A stretch of DNA of 59,764 bases, taken from NCBI GenBank assembly GCA_041685625.1, contig JAWLFJ010000009.1:1-59764 (forward strand), written 5' to 3'. A program made the translations under genes and the position numbers. Source of the stretch: Albimonas sp041685625 (GTDB taxonomy: Bacteria; Pseudomonadota; Alphaproteobacteria; Rhodobacterales; Rhodobacteraceae). This document shows, piece after piece, positions 16,925 to 24,991 of this stretch. How positions within the stretch are numbered: position 1 is the first letter of the stretch; each line of letters starts with the position of its first letter. Under the pieces are notes generated by a model. It was not told the DNA's origin and did not search any database. It saw nothing but the letters and a program-made list of their open reading frames with translations.

Positions 16925-16948
16925 GGGGGCCCCGTCGCCGGGGCCCCC
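16925..16948. terminator. Bidirectional terminator between DUF4242 gene and pnp
   Basis: Perfect 9-bp stem GGGGGCCCC / GGGGCCCCC with a 6-nt loop between two convergent genes. It is flanked by AAA on one side, giving TTT after the stem for the pnp transcript. The T-run is short. Confidence 0.7.
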
Positions 16949-16979
16949 TCTCAGGCGTCGCCGCGAAGGGCCGGAGGCG

Positions 16980-19112
16980 TCACGCCTCCTCCTTCGAGAT
17001 CTCCTGCCCGGTCTCCTGGTCGACGACCTTCATGGAGAGCTTGGTCTTGCCGCGATCGTCGAAGCCGATCAGCTTGACCTTCACCTCCTGGCCCTCCTTG
17101 ACCAGATCGCGCGGGTTGGCGCCGCGCTCGCTGGTCATCTGGGAGACGTGGACGAGGCCGTCGCGCTTGCCGAAGTAGTTCACGAAGGCGCCGAAATCCA
17201 TGATCTTGACGACCTTGCCGGTGTAGATCCGGCCGATCTCGGGCTCGGCCACGATCGAGTTGATCATGTCCATCGCCTTCTCGATGCACTTCGCGTCGGG
17301 CGAGGCGATCTTGATCAGGCCCTCGTCGTTGACGTCGACCTTGGCGCCCGACTCCTCGACGATGCCGCGGATCACCTTGCCGCCCGAGCCGATCACCTCG
17401 CGGATCTTGTCCGGGTTGATCTGGATCGTCTCGATGCGCGGCGCATGGGCCGAGAACTCGGTCCGCCCCTGCGTCAGCGCCTTGGCCATCTCGCCGAGGA
17501 TGTGCATCCGGCCGTCTTTCGCCTGGGCGAGAGCCTGCTTCATGATCTCCGGCGTGATGCCGGCGACCTTGATGTCCATCTGCAGCGAGGTGACGCCCGA
17601 CTCGGTCCCGGCGACCTTGAAGTCCATGTCGCCGAGGTGATCCTCGTCGCCGAGGATGTCGGTCAGCACCGCGAAGCGCCCGTCGTCCTCGAGGATCAGG
17701 CCCATGGCGACGCCCGCCACCGGCGCCTTCAGCGGCACCGCCGCGTCCATCATCGAGAGCGAGGCGCCGCAGACCGTCGCCATCGACGACGAGCCGTTGG
17801 ACTCCGTGATCTCCGAGACGATGCGGATCGTGTAGGGGAAGTCGGTCGAGGCCGGCAGAACCGCCTGCAGCGCCCGCCAGGCCAGCTTGCCGTGACCCAC
17901 CTCGCGCCGGCCCGGAGGGCCCATGCGCCCGGCCTCGCCGACCGAATACGGCGGGAAGTTGTAGTGCAGCAGGAAGCGCTCGCGCCAGCCGCCCTCGAGC
18001 GCGTCGACGATCTGCTCGTCGTCGCCGGTGCCGAGGGTGGTGACCACCAGCGCCTGAGTCTCGCCCCGCGTGAACAGCGAGGAGCCGTGCGTGCGCGGCA
18101 GGACGCCCACCTCCGAGAGGATCGGGCGCACCGTCTTCAGGTCGCGCCCGTCGATCCGCACGCCGCCGGAGATGATGTCGCCCCGCAGCACCTCGGACTC
18201 GAGCTGCTTGAGGCAGGCCTTCAACGCCGAGCCGTTCTCGCGGTCGGCCTCGTCCAGCTTCTCCACCACCAGCTCGCGCGCCGCCGCGATCGCGGTCTGA
18301 CGCTCCTGCTTGTCGCGGATCGCGAAGGCGTCGCGCATCGCGGCCTCGCCGGCGACCTTCACCTTGGCGTAGAGGGCCGAGTTGTCCGGCGGCTGGAAGT
18401 CGAACGGCTCCTTCGCCGCCTCTTCCGCCACGCCGACGATCAGGTCGATCACCGGCTGCATGGCCTCGTGGCCGAACTGGACCGCGCCCAGCATCTCGTC
18501 CTCGGAGAGCTCGTAGGCCTCCGACTCGACCATCATCACCGCGTCCTTGGTGCCCGCGACGATCAGGTTGAGCCGCTGGTCCGGCTTCTCGTTGAGCTTG
18601 TTCATGTCCTCGACGGCCGGGTTCAGGACGTATTTCCCGTCCACGAAGCCTACCCGCGCCGCGCCGATCGGCCCGCGGAACGGCACGCCCGACAGCGTCA
18701 GCGCGGCGGAGGCCGCGATCATCGCCACGACGTCGGGATCGTTCTCGAGGTCATGGCTCAGCACCGTGCAGACGACCTGCGTCTCGTGCTTGAAGCCATC
18801 CACGAACAGCGGCCGGATCGGCCGGTCGATCAGACGCGAGGTCAGCGTCTCCTTCTCGGAAGGCCGCGCCTCGCGCTTGAAGAAGCCGCCCGGGATCTTG
18901 CCGGCCGCGTAATACCTCTCCTGATAATGGACGGTCAGCGGGAAGAAGTCCAAGCCCTCCCTGGGCTTCTTCTCGAACGTCACCGCCGCCAGCACCGAGG
19001 TCTCGCCGAGCGTCGCCAGCACCGCGCCGTCGGCCTGCCGGGCCACGCGCCCGGTCTCGAGCGTCAGCGTCTCGCCGGCCCACTCGATGGATTTCTTCGT
19101 GATGTCGAACAT
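16980..19112 (-). CDS. pnp: Polyribonucleotide nucleotidyltransferase (PNPase)
   Basis: A 710-residue phosphorolytic 3'-5' exoribonuclease, part of the degradosome. Two RNase PH domains occupy about residues 10-540 (VTFEKKPREGLDFFPLTVHY in the first; HGSSLFTRGETQALVVTTLG and ITESNGSSSMATVCGASLSM in the second). Then follow a KH domain (INPDKIREVIGSGGKVIRGI) and an S1 domain (YTGKVVKIMDFGAFVNYFG, GLVHVSQM). It is full length. It follows rpsO by 285 bp, the classic rpsO-pnp order. Confidence 0.98.
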   Translation of the reverse strand: MFDITKKSIEWAGETLTLETGRVARQADGAVLATLGETSVLAAVTFEKKPREGLDFFPLTVHYQERYYAAGKIPGGFFKREARPSEKETLTSRLIDRPIRPLFVDGFKHETQVVCTVLSHDLENDPDVVAMIAASAALTLSGVPFRGPIGAARVGFVDGKYVLNPAVEDMNKLNEKPDQRLNLIVAGTKDAVMMVESEAYELSEDEMLGAVQFGHEAMQPVIDLIVGVAEEAAKEPFDFQPPDNSALYAKVKVAGEAAMRDAFAIRDKQERQTAIAAARELVVEKLDEADRENGSALKACLKQLESEVLRGDIISGGVRIDGRDLKTVRPILSEVGVLPRTHGSSLFTRGETQALVVTTLGTGDDEQIVDALEGGWRERFLLHYNFPPYSVGEAGRMGPPGRREVGHGKLAWRALQAVLPASTDFPYTIRIVSEITESNGSSSMATVCGASLSMMDAAVPLKAPVAGVAMGLILEDDGRFAVLTDILGDEDHLGDMDFKVAGTESGVTSLQMDIKVAGITPEIMKQALAQAKDGRMHILGEMAKALTQGRTEFSAHAPRIETIQINPDKIREVIGSGGKVIRGIVEESGAKVDVNDEGLIKIASPDAKCIEKAMDMINSIVAEPEIGRIYTGKVVKIMDFGAFVNYFGKRDGLVHVSQMTSERGANPRDLVKEGQEVKVKLIGFDDRGKTKLSMKVVDQETGQEISKEEA

Positions 19113-19397
19113 TCCGTTTCCTTCCGGCGGCCCGCCGCCCGGATGACGGCGACCGCGATGCGTCCCCTCTCGGGACGGGCCCCTTTCTGCTTCGAACGCT
19201 CTCGCTTCGACCCGGGGCCCGGGGCGGAAACGAACGGACGGTCCCGGGGTCTTGGCCCACGCCGCGGGTCCCGGGGGCGGCGCTCCCGGCCCCCTCGCGG
19301 GGCCGGAGCCTCGGCCGGACGCCCCGCCGCCGGGGGGGCGCCTCTCGCAAGCGCGGGGGGCGCGGACCCTGCGGCTCGCGCCCCCCGGAAACCGCCG
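19113..19397 (-). promoter_or_regulatory. rpsO-pnp intercistronic leader rich in hairpins
   Basis: A 285-bp gap with no gene seen. It contains several GC-rich inverted repeats, the clearest being CCGGCCCC / GGGGCCGG at 19287-19307 (8-bp stem, 5-nt loop). In enterobacteria this interval carries the rpsO terminator, a pnp promoter and the RNase III hairpin through which PNPase autoregulates. Similar function here is inference. Confidence 0.5.
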
Positions 19398-19667
19398 TCA
19401 GCGACGGATGCCGAGCCGCTGGATCAGCGCCCGGTAGCGATCCTCCTCGCGCGCCTTGACGTAGTCGAGCAGCTTGCGCCGCTGCGACACCATCTTCAGC
19501 AGTCCGCGGCGGGAGTGGTTGTCCTTCTTGTGGGTCTTGAAGTGCTCGGTCAGGTTCGTGATCCGCTCCGTCAGGATGGCCACCTGCACCTCGGGGGAGC
19601 CGGTGTCGCCCTCCTGGGCGGCGAATTCCTTGATGAGCTCTTCCTTGCGAGCCGGCGTGATCGACAT
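19398..19667 (-). CDS. rpsO: 30S ribosomal protein S15
   Basis: An 89-residue ribosomal protein of standard length. Recognisable stretches are EFAAQEGDTGSPEVQVAILT, ITNLTEHFKTHKKDNHSRRG and LLDYVKAREEDRYRALIQRL. It binds 16S rRNA at the h20-h22 junction and bridges the two subunits. The start follows a purine-rich GGAGG. It lies between truB and pnp. Confidence 0.98.
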   Translation of the reverse strand: MSITPARKEELIKEFAAQEGDTGSPEVQVAILTERITNLTEHFKTHKKDNHSRRGLLKMVSQRRKLLDYVKAREEDRYRALIQRLGIRR

Positions 19668-19821
19668 CGGGGGCCTCCATCAGCCTGGGGTTTCAAGACG
19701 GGCGCAGGCCCGTCCCGGTCTCCGGCCGCCGCCGGGATGTCGTCCAGCGAAGTCGGAGACACGGAACGCGCCCTATGGCGCGGATCGTCCGCAAAGGCAA
19801 GGGAGGCGTGCGCCGCCCCGC

Positions 19822-20727
19822 TCAGGCCGCCGGAAACACCCGGGACGGGGTCAGCGCGCCGCCCGTCCAGCGCCCCAGCGCCACCGCCCGCCCGTCGCGG
19901 GAGGCCCAGGCCTCCTCGCCCCAGACGATGTCCGCCGGCGCCAGGGTCGCCTCGCCCGGCCGCCCCTGCCGGATCGCCGCCGCGCCGAGCTCCGAGACCC
20001 GGACCTCCGGCAGCCCGGCGAGGCCCGCCTCCAGCGGTCGCAGCGCCGCCTCCGTCGCCGCCGGGTCCTCCAGCGTCTCCAGCGGCACGGCCTCGCTCAC
20101 GTCGAAGGGGTCGGCGAAGATCCGCCGCAGCGCGCTCACATGCGCCGGCGAGCCCAGCGCCCGGCCGAGGTCCCGCGCGATCGCGCGGACGTAGCCGCCG
20201 CGCCCGCACACCATCTCGAAGTCGGCGTGGTCGGGGTCGGGCCGCCCGACCAGCTCCAGCCGCTCCACGAACAGCGGCCGCGCCGCCAGCTCCGGCGTCT
20301 CGCCGTCGCGCGCGAGGTCGTAGGCCCGCTCGCCCTGCACCTTGACCGCCGAATAGGCCGGCGGCACCTGCATGATGTCGCCGGTGAAGGCCGGCAGCGC
20401 CGCGCGGATCGCCTCGTCCGAAGGTCGGACGTCCGAGGTCTCGACGACCGCGCCCTCGGCGTCGTCGGTGTCCCGCGCCTCGCCCCAGCGCACGGTGAAG
20501 CGATAGCCCTTGCGCCCGTCGGAGGCCGCGGGGATCGTCTTGGTCGCCTCCCCGAACGCCACCGCCAGCAATCCGGTGGCCAGCGGATCGAGCGTGCCCG
20601 CATGACCGGCCTTCCGCGCGTCGAGCGCCCGGCGCGCCCGGTTCACGACGTCGGTCGAGCCGATGCCCGAAGGCTTGTCGATCAGCAGCCAGCCCGTCAC
20701 GGGCCGCCCCTTGCGCCGCCGCGCCAT
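19822..20727 (-). CDS. truB: tRNA pseudouridine(55) synthase
   Basis: A 301-residue enzyme that makes pseudouridine 55 in the T-loop of tRNAs. The N-terminus GWLLIDKPSGIGSTDVVNRA and the active-site loop KAGHAGTLDPLATGLL with the catalytic Asp are diagnostic. PPAYSAVKVQGERAYDLAR is the conserved second motif, and VRAIARDLG lies nearby. It starts 10 bp after the rbfA stop. Confidence 0.97.
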   Translation of the reverse strand: MARRRKGRPVTGWLLIDKPSGIGSTDVVNRARRALDARKAGHAGTLDPLATGLLAVAFGEATKTIPAASDGRKGYRFTVRWGEARDTDDAEGAVVETSDVRPSDEAIRAALPAFTGDIMQVPPAYSAVKVQGERAYDLARDGETPELAARPLFVERLELVGRPDPDHADFEMVCGRGGYVRAIARDLGRALGSPAHVSALRRIFADPFDVSEAVPLETLEDPAATEAALRPLEAGLAGLPEVRVSELGAAAIRQGRPGEATLAPADIVWGEEAWASRDGRAVALGRWTGGALTPSRVFPAA

Positions 20728-20737
20728 TCCGCTCTCC

Positions 20738-21136
20738 TCAGTCTTCGTCTTCGACGTCGCGGCGCACCGGTGCGCTCTCCAGCAGCCGCCGCGTCGCGTC
20801 CATCCGGTCGAAGCTGCGGTCCGGCACGAAGCGCAGATCGGGCGAGAACTTGAGCTTCACCTCCCGCGTCACCGCGCGGCGCAGCTCGCCCTTGTTCCGC
20901 TCCAGCGCCTCCATCGCCTCCGCCTCGCCCTCCCCGCCGAGGGGCAGCGCGAACACCGTGGCCTGCCGCAGATCCGGGCTCATGCGCACCTCGCTCACGG
21001 TGATCGAGAAGCGCGTCAGATCCGGGTCGTGCACGTCGCCGCGCGCCAGCACCTCCGAGAGCGTGCGGCGCACCAGTTCGCCGACCTTGAGCTGGCGCTG
21101 CGAGGGCGGGCGGCCTTCGGGACTGCGGGCGGGCAT
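20738..21136 (-). CDS. rbfA: Ribosome-binding factor A
   Basis: A 132-residue KH-like 30S maturation factor. RQLKVGELVRRTLSEVLARG is the conserved first helix and RMSPDLRQATVFALPLG the central strand. LKFSPDLRFVPDRSFDRMD closes the fold. The open frame extends upstream to 21217, but the ATG at 21136 with AAAGGAGG before it gives the family length. It is unusual in lying 417 bp from infB, from which it is cut off by a strong hairpin, so rbfA-truB-rpsO-pnp is probably a separate transcription unit. Confidence 0.93.
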   Translation of the reverse strand: MPARSPEGRPPSQRQLKVGELVRRTLSEVLARGDVHDPDLTRFSITVSEVRMSPDLRQATVFALPLGGEGEAEAMEALERNKGELRRAVTREVKLKFSPDLRFVPDRSFDRMDATRRLLESAPVRRDVEDED

Positions 21137-21465
21137 CGTGGGCCTCCTTTCGGGAAGGGCCGGACGCCTAGCGCCGCACGCGCGGGGATGCAACCGCCCT
21201 GCGGCGCGGCGCGCCAAGCGGCGGCGGGAAGCCCCTCGACGTCAACCCTTCCAGGGTCTCCGCCTCGCGCCCGAGGAAGGCCGGGCGGAGCGGCAGCCGC
21301 GACGCCCTCGGCCAAGACGCGCGGCCTCGCCCGGCCGTCCCCCGGCGCCGGGATCCGATTCGCGGACCGGCCGGCGCACGCCACGACATGTCACGCCCGC
21401 CCGTCCGAAGCCGCGCGCATGATCGAAGCCGCCGTCCCGATCCGCGAACGCGGCCGGCGCCGAGC

Positions 21466-21481
21466 GGAACGATACCCGAAC
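21466..21481 (-). repeat. Dispersed 16-bp element, solitary copy
   Basis: Plus-strand GGAACGATACCCGAAC (minus strand GTTCGGGTATCGTTCC) is identical to the copy at 50525-50540 and differs by one base from each of the copies at 50459 and 50492. It lies 24 bp beyond the infB terminator stem. Function unknown. Confidence 0.7.
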
Positions 21482-21504
21482 CCGCCGTCGCCGCCGCAAC
21501 GCGA

Positions 21505-21532
21505 AAGGGCCCCGGATCGCTCCGGGGCCCTT
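21505..21532 (-). terminator. infB terminator
   Basis: Perfect 12-bp stem AAGGGCCCCGGA / TCCGGGGCCCTT with a 4-nt loop, 22 bp after the infB stop on the minus strand, followed by TTTCG. It is the strongest hairpin in the block and would separate the rimP-nusA-infB transcript from rbfA. Confidence 0.8.
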
Positions 21533-21553
21533 CGATCGTCGTATCGGATCGGA

Positions 21554-24256
21554 TCAGAGCGTGCGCTCGATCTCCTGCGTCGTGAAGATCTCGATGACGT
21601 CGCCCTCGCGGATGTCCTCGTAGTTCTCGAAGGCCATGCCGCATTCCTGTCCGGCCCGGACCTCCTGCACCTCGTCCTTGAAGCGCTTGAGAGTCTTGAG
21701 CTTTCCTTCGTGGATCACGACGTCGTCGCGCAGCAGACGGACCCCGGCGTTGCGCCGCGCCACGCCCTCGGTGACCTCGCAGCCCGCGACCTTGCCGACG
21801 CCCGAGACCTTGAAGACCTGCTTGATCGACGCGTAGCCGATGAAGGTCTCCCGCACCTCGGGCTTCAGCAGACCCGACGCCGCCGCCTTCACGTCGTCCA
21901 CCAGGTCGTAGATCACCGAATAATACCGGATCTCCACGCCCTTCTGGTTCGCGGCCTCGCGCGCCGGGGCGTTGGCCCGGACGTTGAAGCCGATCACCGG
22001 CATGTGGCTCGCCTCGGCGAGGCCGACATCGGTCTCCGTGATCGCGCCGACGCCCGAATGCACGACCCGCACCCGCACGTCCTCGTTGCCGATCTTCTCC
22101 AGCGCCTGGACGATCGCCTCGGCCGAGCCCTGCACGTCCGCCTTCACCAGCACCGGCAGCTCGGCCACGTCCTTGTCGGCCTTGGCCTGCGCCAGCAGCT
22201 GGTCCAGCGTCGCGCGGGAGCCGGTGGCCGCCTGCTTCTCCTTCGCCTTGCGCTGGCGATAGTCGGCGATCTCGCGTGCCTCCGCCTCGCTGTCGACGAC
22301 GTTCAGCACGTCGCCGGCCTCCGGCGTGCCCTGCAGGCCCAGCACCTCGACCGGCGCCGAGGGGCCGGCCTCGTCGACCCGCTCGCCCTGGTCGTTGACC
22401 AGCGCGCGGACCCGGCCCCACTGCTCGCCGACGACGAAGACGTCGCCGCGCTTCAGCGTGCCGCGCTGCACCAGCACCGTCGCCACGGGGCCGCGGCCCG
22501 TGTCCAGCTTCGCCTCGATCACGGCGCCCTCGGCGGCGCGGTCGGGGTTGGCCTTCAGTTCGAGGATCTCGGCCTGCAGCGCCACGGCCTCCAGCAGTTC
22601 GTCGAGACCCGCGCCGGTCATCGCCGAGACCTCGACGTCCTGCACGTCGCCCGACATCGCCTCGACGACGACCTCGTGCTGCAGCAGGTCGGTCCGCACC
22701 TTCTGCGGATCGGCGCCCGGCTTGTCGCACTTGTTGATGGCGACGATCATCGGCACCTGCGCCGCCTTGGCGTGGTTCAGCGCCTCGACGGTCTGCGGCA
22801 TCACCGCGTCGTCCGCCGCCACCACCAGGATCACGATGTCCGTGACGTGCGCGCCGCGGGCGCGCATCGAGGTGAAGGCCGCGTGGCCCGGCGTGTCGAG
22901 GAAGGTCACCGGCGCGCCGGAGGGCGTCCGCACCTGATAGGCGCCGATGTGCTGCGTGATGCCCCCGGCCTCGCCGGAGACCACGTTCGCCTGCCGGATC
23001 TTGTCCAGAAGCGAGGTCTTGCCGTGGTCGACATGACCCATGATCGTGACCACGGGCGGACGCGGCTGCATGTCCTCGTCCTTGTCCTCGTCGGTGACGA
23101 TGGCCTGCTCGACGTCCGCCTCGGAGACGCGCACGACGTTGTGCCCGAACTCCTCGACCAGCAGCTCCGCCGTCTCGGCGTCGAGCGTGTCGTTGATCGT
23201 GACCATCGTGCCGTTCTTGAACAGCGCCTTCACCAGGTCCGCGGCGCGCTCGGCCATGCGGTTGGCGAGCTCCTGCACGGTGATCGCGTCGGGCACGTTC
23301 ACGTCGCGCACGATCTTCTCGCGCTGCTCGCGGCCGCCGCCCTGACGCTTCTGACGCTCCTGCTTGCGGCGCATCGCGGCGAGGGAGCGCTGGCGCCCGC
23401 CCTCGTCGTCGCCGGTGGCACGCGAGATGGTGAGCTTGCCGGCGCGTCGACGCTCGTCGGCGCCGGTCTTGGCCCGACCCGGGCCACGGCGATCCGGCGC
23501 CTCGGCCGGCGCGCCGCGCTTCGGGGCGCTGCGCTTCGGACCGCGGGCGTCGTCCTCCGGCGGCGGCCCCGCCGTGGCGGGGTCGATCCCGGCGCGCTTG
23601 GCGTCCGCCGCGTCGAGTTCCTTGGCCTTGCGCGCCTCGTCCGCCTTCTTGCGGGCGGCGGCGGCCTCGGCCTCCTCCTTCGCCTTGCGCTCGGATTCCT
23701 CGCGCTCGCGCCGGACCTCGGCCTCGCGCTCGGCGCGCTCCCGCTCGTCGCGCTCCCTGATGAGGCGCTGACGCTCCTCCTCATGCGCCTTGCGCTCGGC
23801 TTCCTCCCGCGCACGGCGGGCGCCTTCGTCGCGCTTGGCGGCCTCGAGCGCCTTCTTGCGGCGCTCGTATTCCTCCGGAGAGAGCTGCTGGAGCACGGCG
23901 CCGCGGCGCGGCTTCTGACCGCCCCCCGGCCCCGAGGGGCGCCCGCCCTGGGACGGCGCGCCGCCGGAGCGCGGCGGGACCGTCGCCGAGCGGCCCGTCG
24001 TCGCCGGGCGCGGCGCGGCCGGCTTCGCGGCGGGCGCCGAAGGCGTCTCGCGCGCCGGCGCCTCCGCGGCGGGGGCCTCCGTCGCCGGAGTCGCCGCGGC
24101 CTCGCCCTCGCCCTTCGGCTTCAGGACGCGCTTCTTCTTGGTCTCCACCACGACCGACTTGGAGCGCCCGTGGCTGAAGCTCTGCTTCACGCGCGAGGGG
24201 CCCTCCCCCCGCGAACGGGTGCGCATCGTGCCGCCGGTCTTGTCGTTGCCGTCCAT
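21554..24256 (-). CDS. infB: Translation initiation factor IF-2
   Basis: A 900-residue GTPase that places initiator tRNA on the ribosome. The N-terminal third is low-complexity: an Ala/Pro-rich stretch, then a long charged segment (about residues 120-210) of Arg/Glu/Lys/Ala that looks like a single extended helix. The IF2-associated domain follows. The G domain has GHVDHGKTSLLDKIR, DTPGHAAFTSM and NKCDKPGAD. Domains II-IV complete it, with GYASIKQVFKVSGVGKVAGC near the end. The start lies 22 bp after the ylxR stop. Confidence 0.97.
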   Translation of the reverse strand: MDGNDKTGGTMRTRSRGEGPSRVKQSFSHGRSKSVVVETKKKRVLKPKGEGEAAATPATEAPAAEAPARETPSAPAAKPAAPRPATTGRSATVPPRSGGAPSQGGRPSGPGGGQKPRRGAVLQQLSPEEYERRKKALEAAKRDEGARRAREEAERKAHEEERQRLIRERDERERAEREAEVRREREESERKAKEEAEAAAARKKADEARKAKELDAADAKRAGIDPATAGPPPEDDARGPKRSAPKRGAPAEAPDRRGPGRAKTGADERRRAGKLTISRATGDDEGGRQRSLAAMRRKQERQKRQGGGREQREKIVRDVNVPDAITVQELANRMAERAADLVKALFKNGTMVTINDTLDAETAELLVEEFGHNVVRVSEADVEQAIVTDEDKDEDMQPRPPVVTIMGHVDHGKTSLLDKIRQANVVSGEAGGITQHIGAYQVRTPSGAPVTFLDTPGHAAFTSMRARGAHVTDIVILVVAADDAVMPQTVEALNHAKAAQVPMIVAINKCDKPGADPQKVRTDLLQHEVVVEAMSGDVQDVEVSAMTGAGLDELLEAVALQAEILELKANPDRAAEGAVIEAKLDTGRGPVATVLVQRGTLKRGDVFVVGEQWGRVRALVNDQGERVDEAGPSAPVEVLGLQGTPEAGDVLNVVDSEAEAREIADYRQRKAKEKQAATGSRATLDQLLAQAKADKDVAELPVLVKADVQGSAEAIVQALEKIGNEDVRVRVVHSGVGAITETDVGLAEASHMPVIGFNVRANAPAREAANQKGVEIRYYSVIYDLVDDVKAAASGLLKPEVRETFIGYASIKQVFKVSGVGKVAGCEVTEGVARRNAGVRLLRDDVVIHEGKLKTLKRFKDEVQEVRAGQECGMAFENYEDIREGDVIEIFTTQEIERTL

Positions 24257-24278
24257 ATGTCCGCCTTCGAACGTCCTG

Positions 24279-24962
24279 TCATGCCCCGGTCATGGGGTCC
24301 GTATGTCGATGCCCGCTGGGCCCCCCGTCGGAGGGCGCCGGGCCCCGGTCGGCCGGGCCTGTCGGTCCGCCGCCGGGTCTGAAGCCTGAAAGCCGCCTCG
24401 CCTCGCGAAGGACTCGGTCCGTCGCGCCGCCCGCATCCAGCGCGGCATGTATCACGAAAGCCCGCCCGAAGGCCAACCCGAGTTCGCCGCTGTCCAGCGA
24501 GTCCATGATCGGGGCGCCACGGGCGAGGGGACGCAGCTTGGCGCGTCCCTGGTCCGAGCCGTCGCGCGCTTCCAGCAGCGCGGCGACCGGACCTTGTCTC
24601 AGACGAGCCTTTACCTTCTCGAACCCGGTGACCGCAAGCCCCGCCTTGCGGGCGAGCGCCACGGCCTCGACCAGACGTTGCGCCAGAAGCCGCTCCAGGA
24701 GGTCCGGCAGATCCGGCGGGGCGGAGACCGGCGCCCGCGCGGCCCGGGCGAAGGCGCGGCGCTTGACCGCCCGCTCCGCCGCCTCGCGCGTCGCGGTCAG
24801 CCACATGCCCCGACCCGGCAGCTTCTCCGCCAGGTCGGGCGTCACCTCGCCGGACGGACCGATCACGAAGCGCAGCAACGGCGCCTTCGGACCGCTCTCG
24901 CCGGTGGCGATGCAGCGGCGCTCGGGCTCCGTCCTGTCCTTGGGTCGGCCGCCGCGGGTCAC
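24279..24962 (-). CDS. ylxR: YlxR RNA-binding domain fused to an L7Ae-like domain
   Basis: A 227-residue protein between nusA and infB. The first ~75 residues are the YlxR fold (DUF448): ERRCIATGESGPKAPLLRFV, then GRGMWLTATREAAERAVKRR with the basic RNA-contact residues. From about residue 90 an L7Ae/L30e-like domain follows (RLVEAVALARKAGLAVTGFE, then LGLAFGRAFVIHAALD). The tail is Gly/Pro-rich. The start is GTG, chosen because AGGGAGG lies 7 bp upstream and it gives the conserved N-terminus. It follows nusA by 29 bp. It probably acts on RNA or RNase P; the role is not settled. Confidence 0.85.
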   Translation of the reverse strand: MTRGGRPKDRTEPERRCIATGESGPKAPLLRFVIGPSGEVTPDLAEKLPGRGMWLTATREAAERAVKRRAFARAARAPVSAPPDLPDLLERLLAQRLVEAVALARKAGLAVTGFEKVKARLRQGPVAALLEARDGSDQGRAKLRPLARGAPIMDSLDSGELGLAFGRAFVIHAALDAGGATDRVLREARRLSGFRPGGGPTGPADRGPAPSDGGPSGHRHTDPMTGA

Positions 24963-24991
24963 GCGCGCCTCCCTGGGACCCGGGCCGGGGC

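Larger units (their letters stand above)
21137..21553. other. infB-rbfA intergenic region, 417 bp
   Basis: No convincing coding region is seen on either strand. It holds the infB terminator hairpin (21505-21532) and one copy of a 16-bp element, GGAACGATACCCGAAC (21466-21481), that recurs three times inside the aminobenzoate cluster. A promoter for rbfA is expected here but none is obvious. Confidence 0.6.

Noticed and set aside
17148..24382. Very long plus-strand open frames opposite pnp, truB and infB
   Set aside because: They mirror minus-strand housekeeping genes with clear motifs. They are His/Arg/Asp-rich with no domain, as expected for antisense frames in GC-rich DNA.
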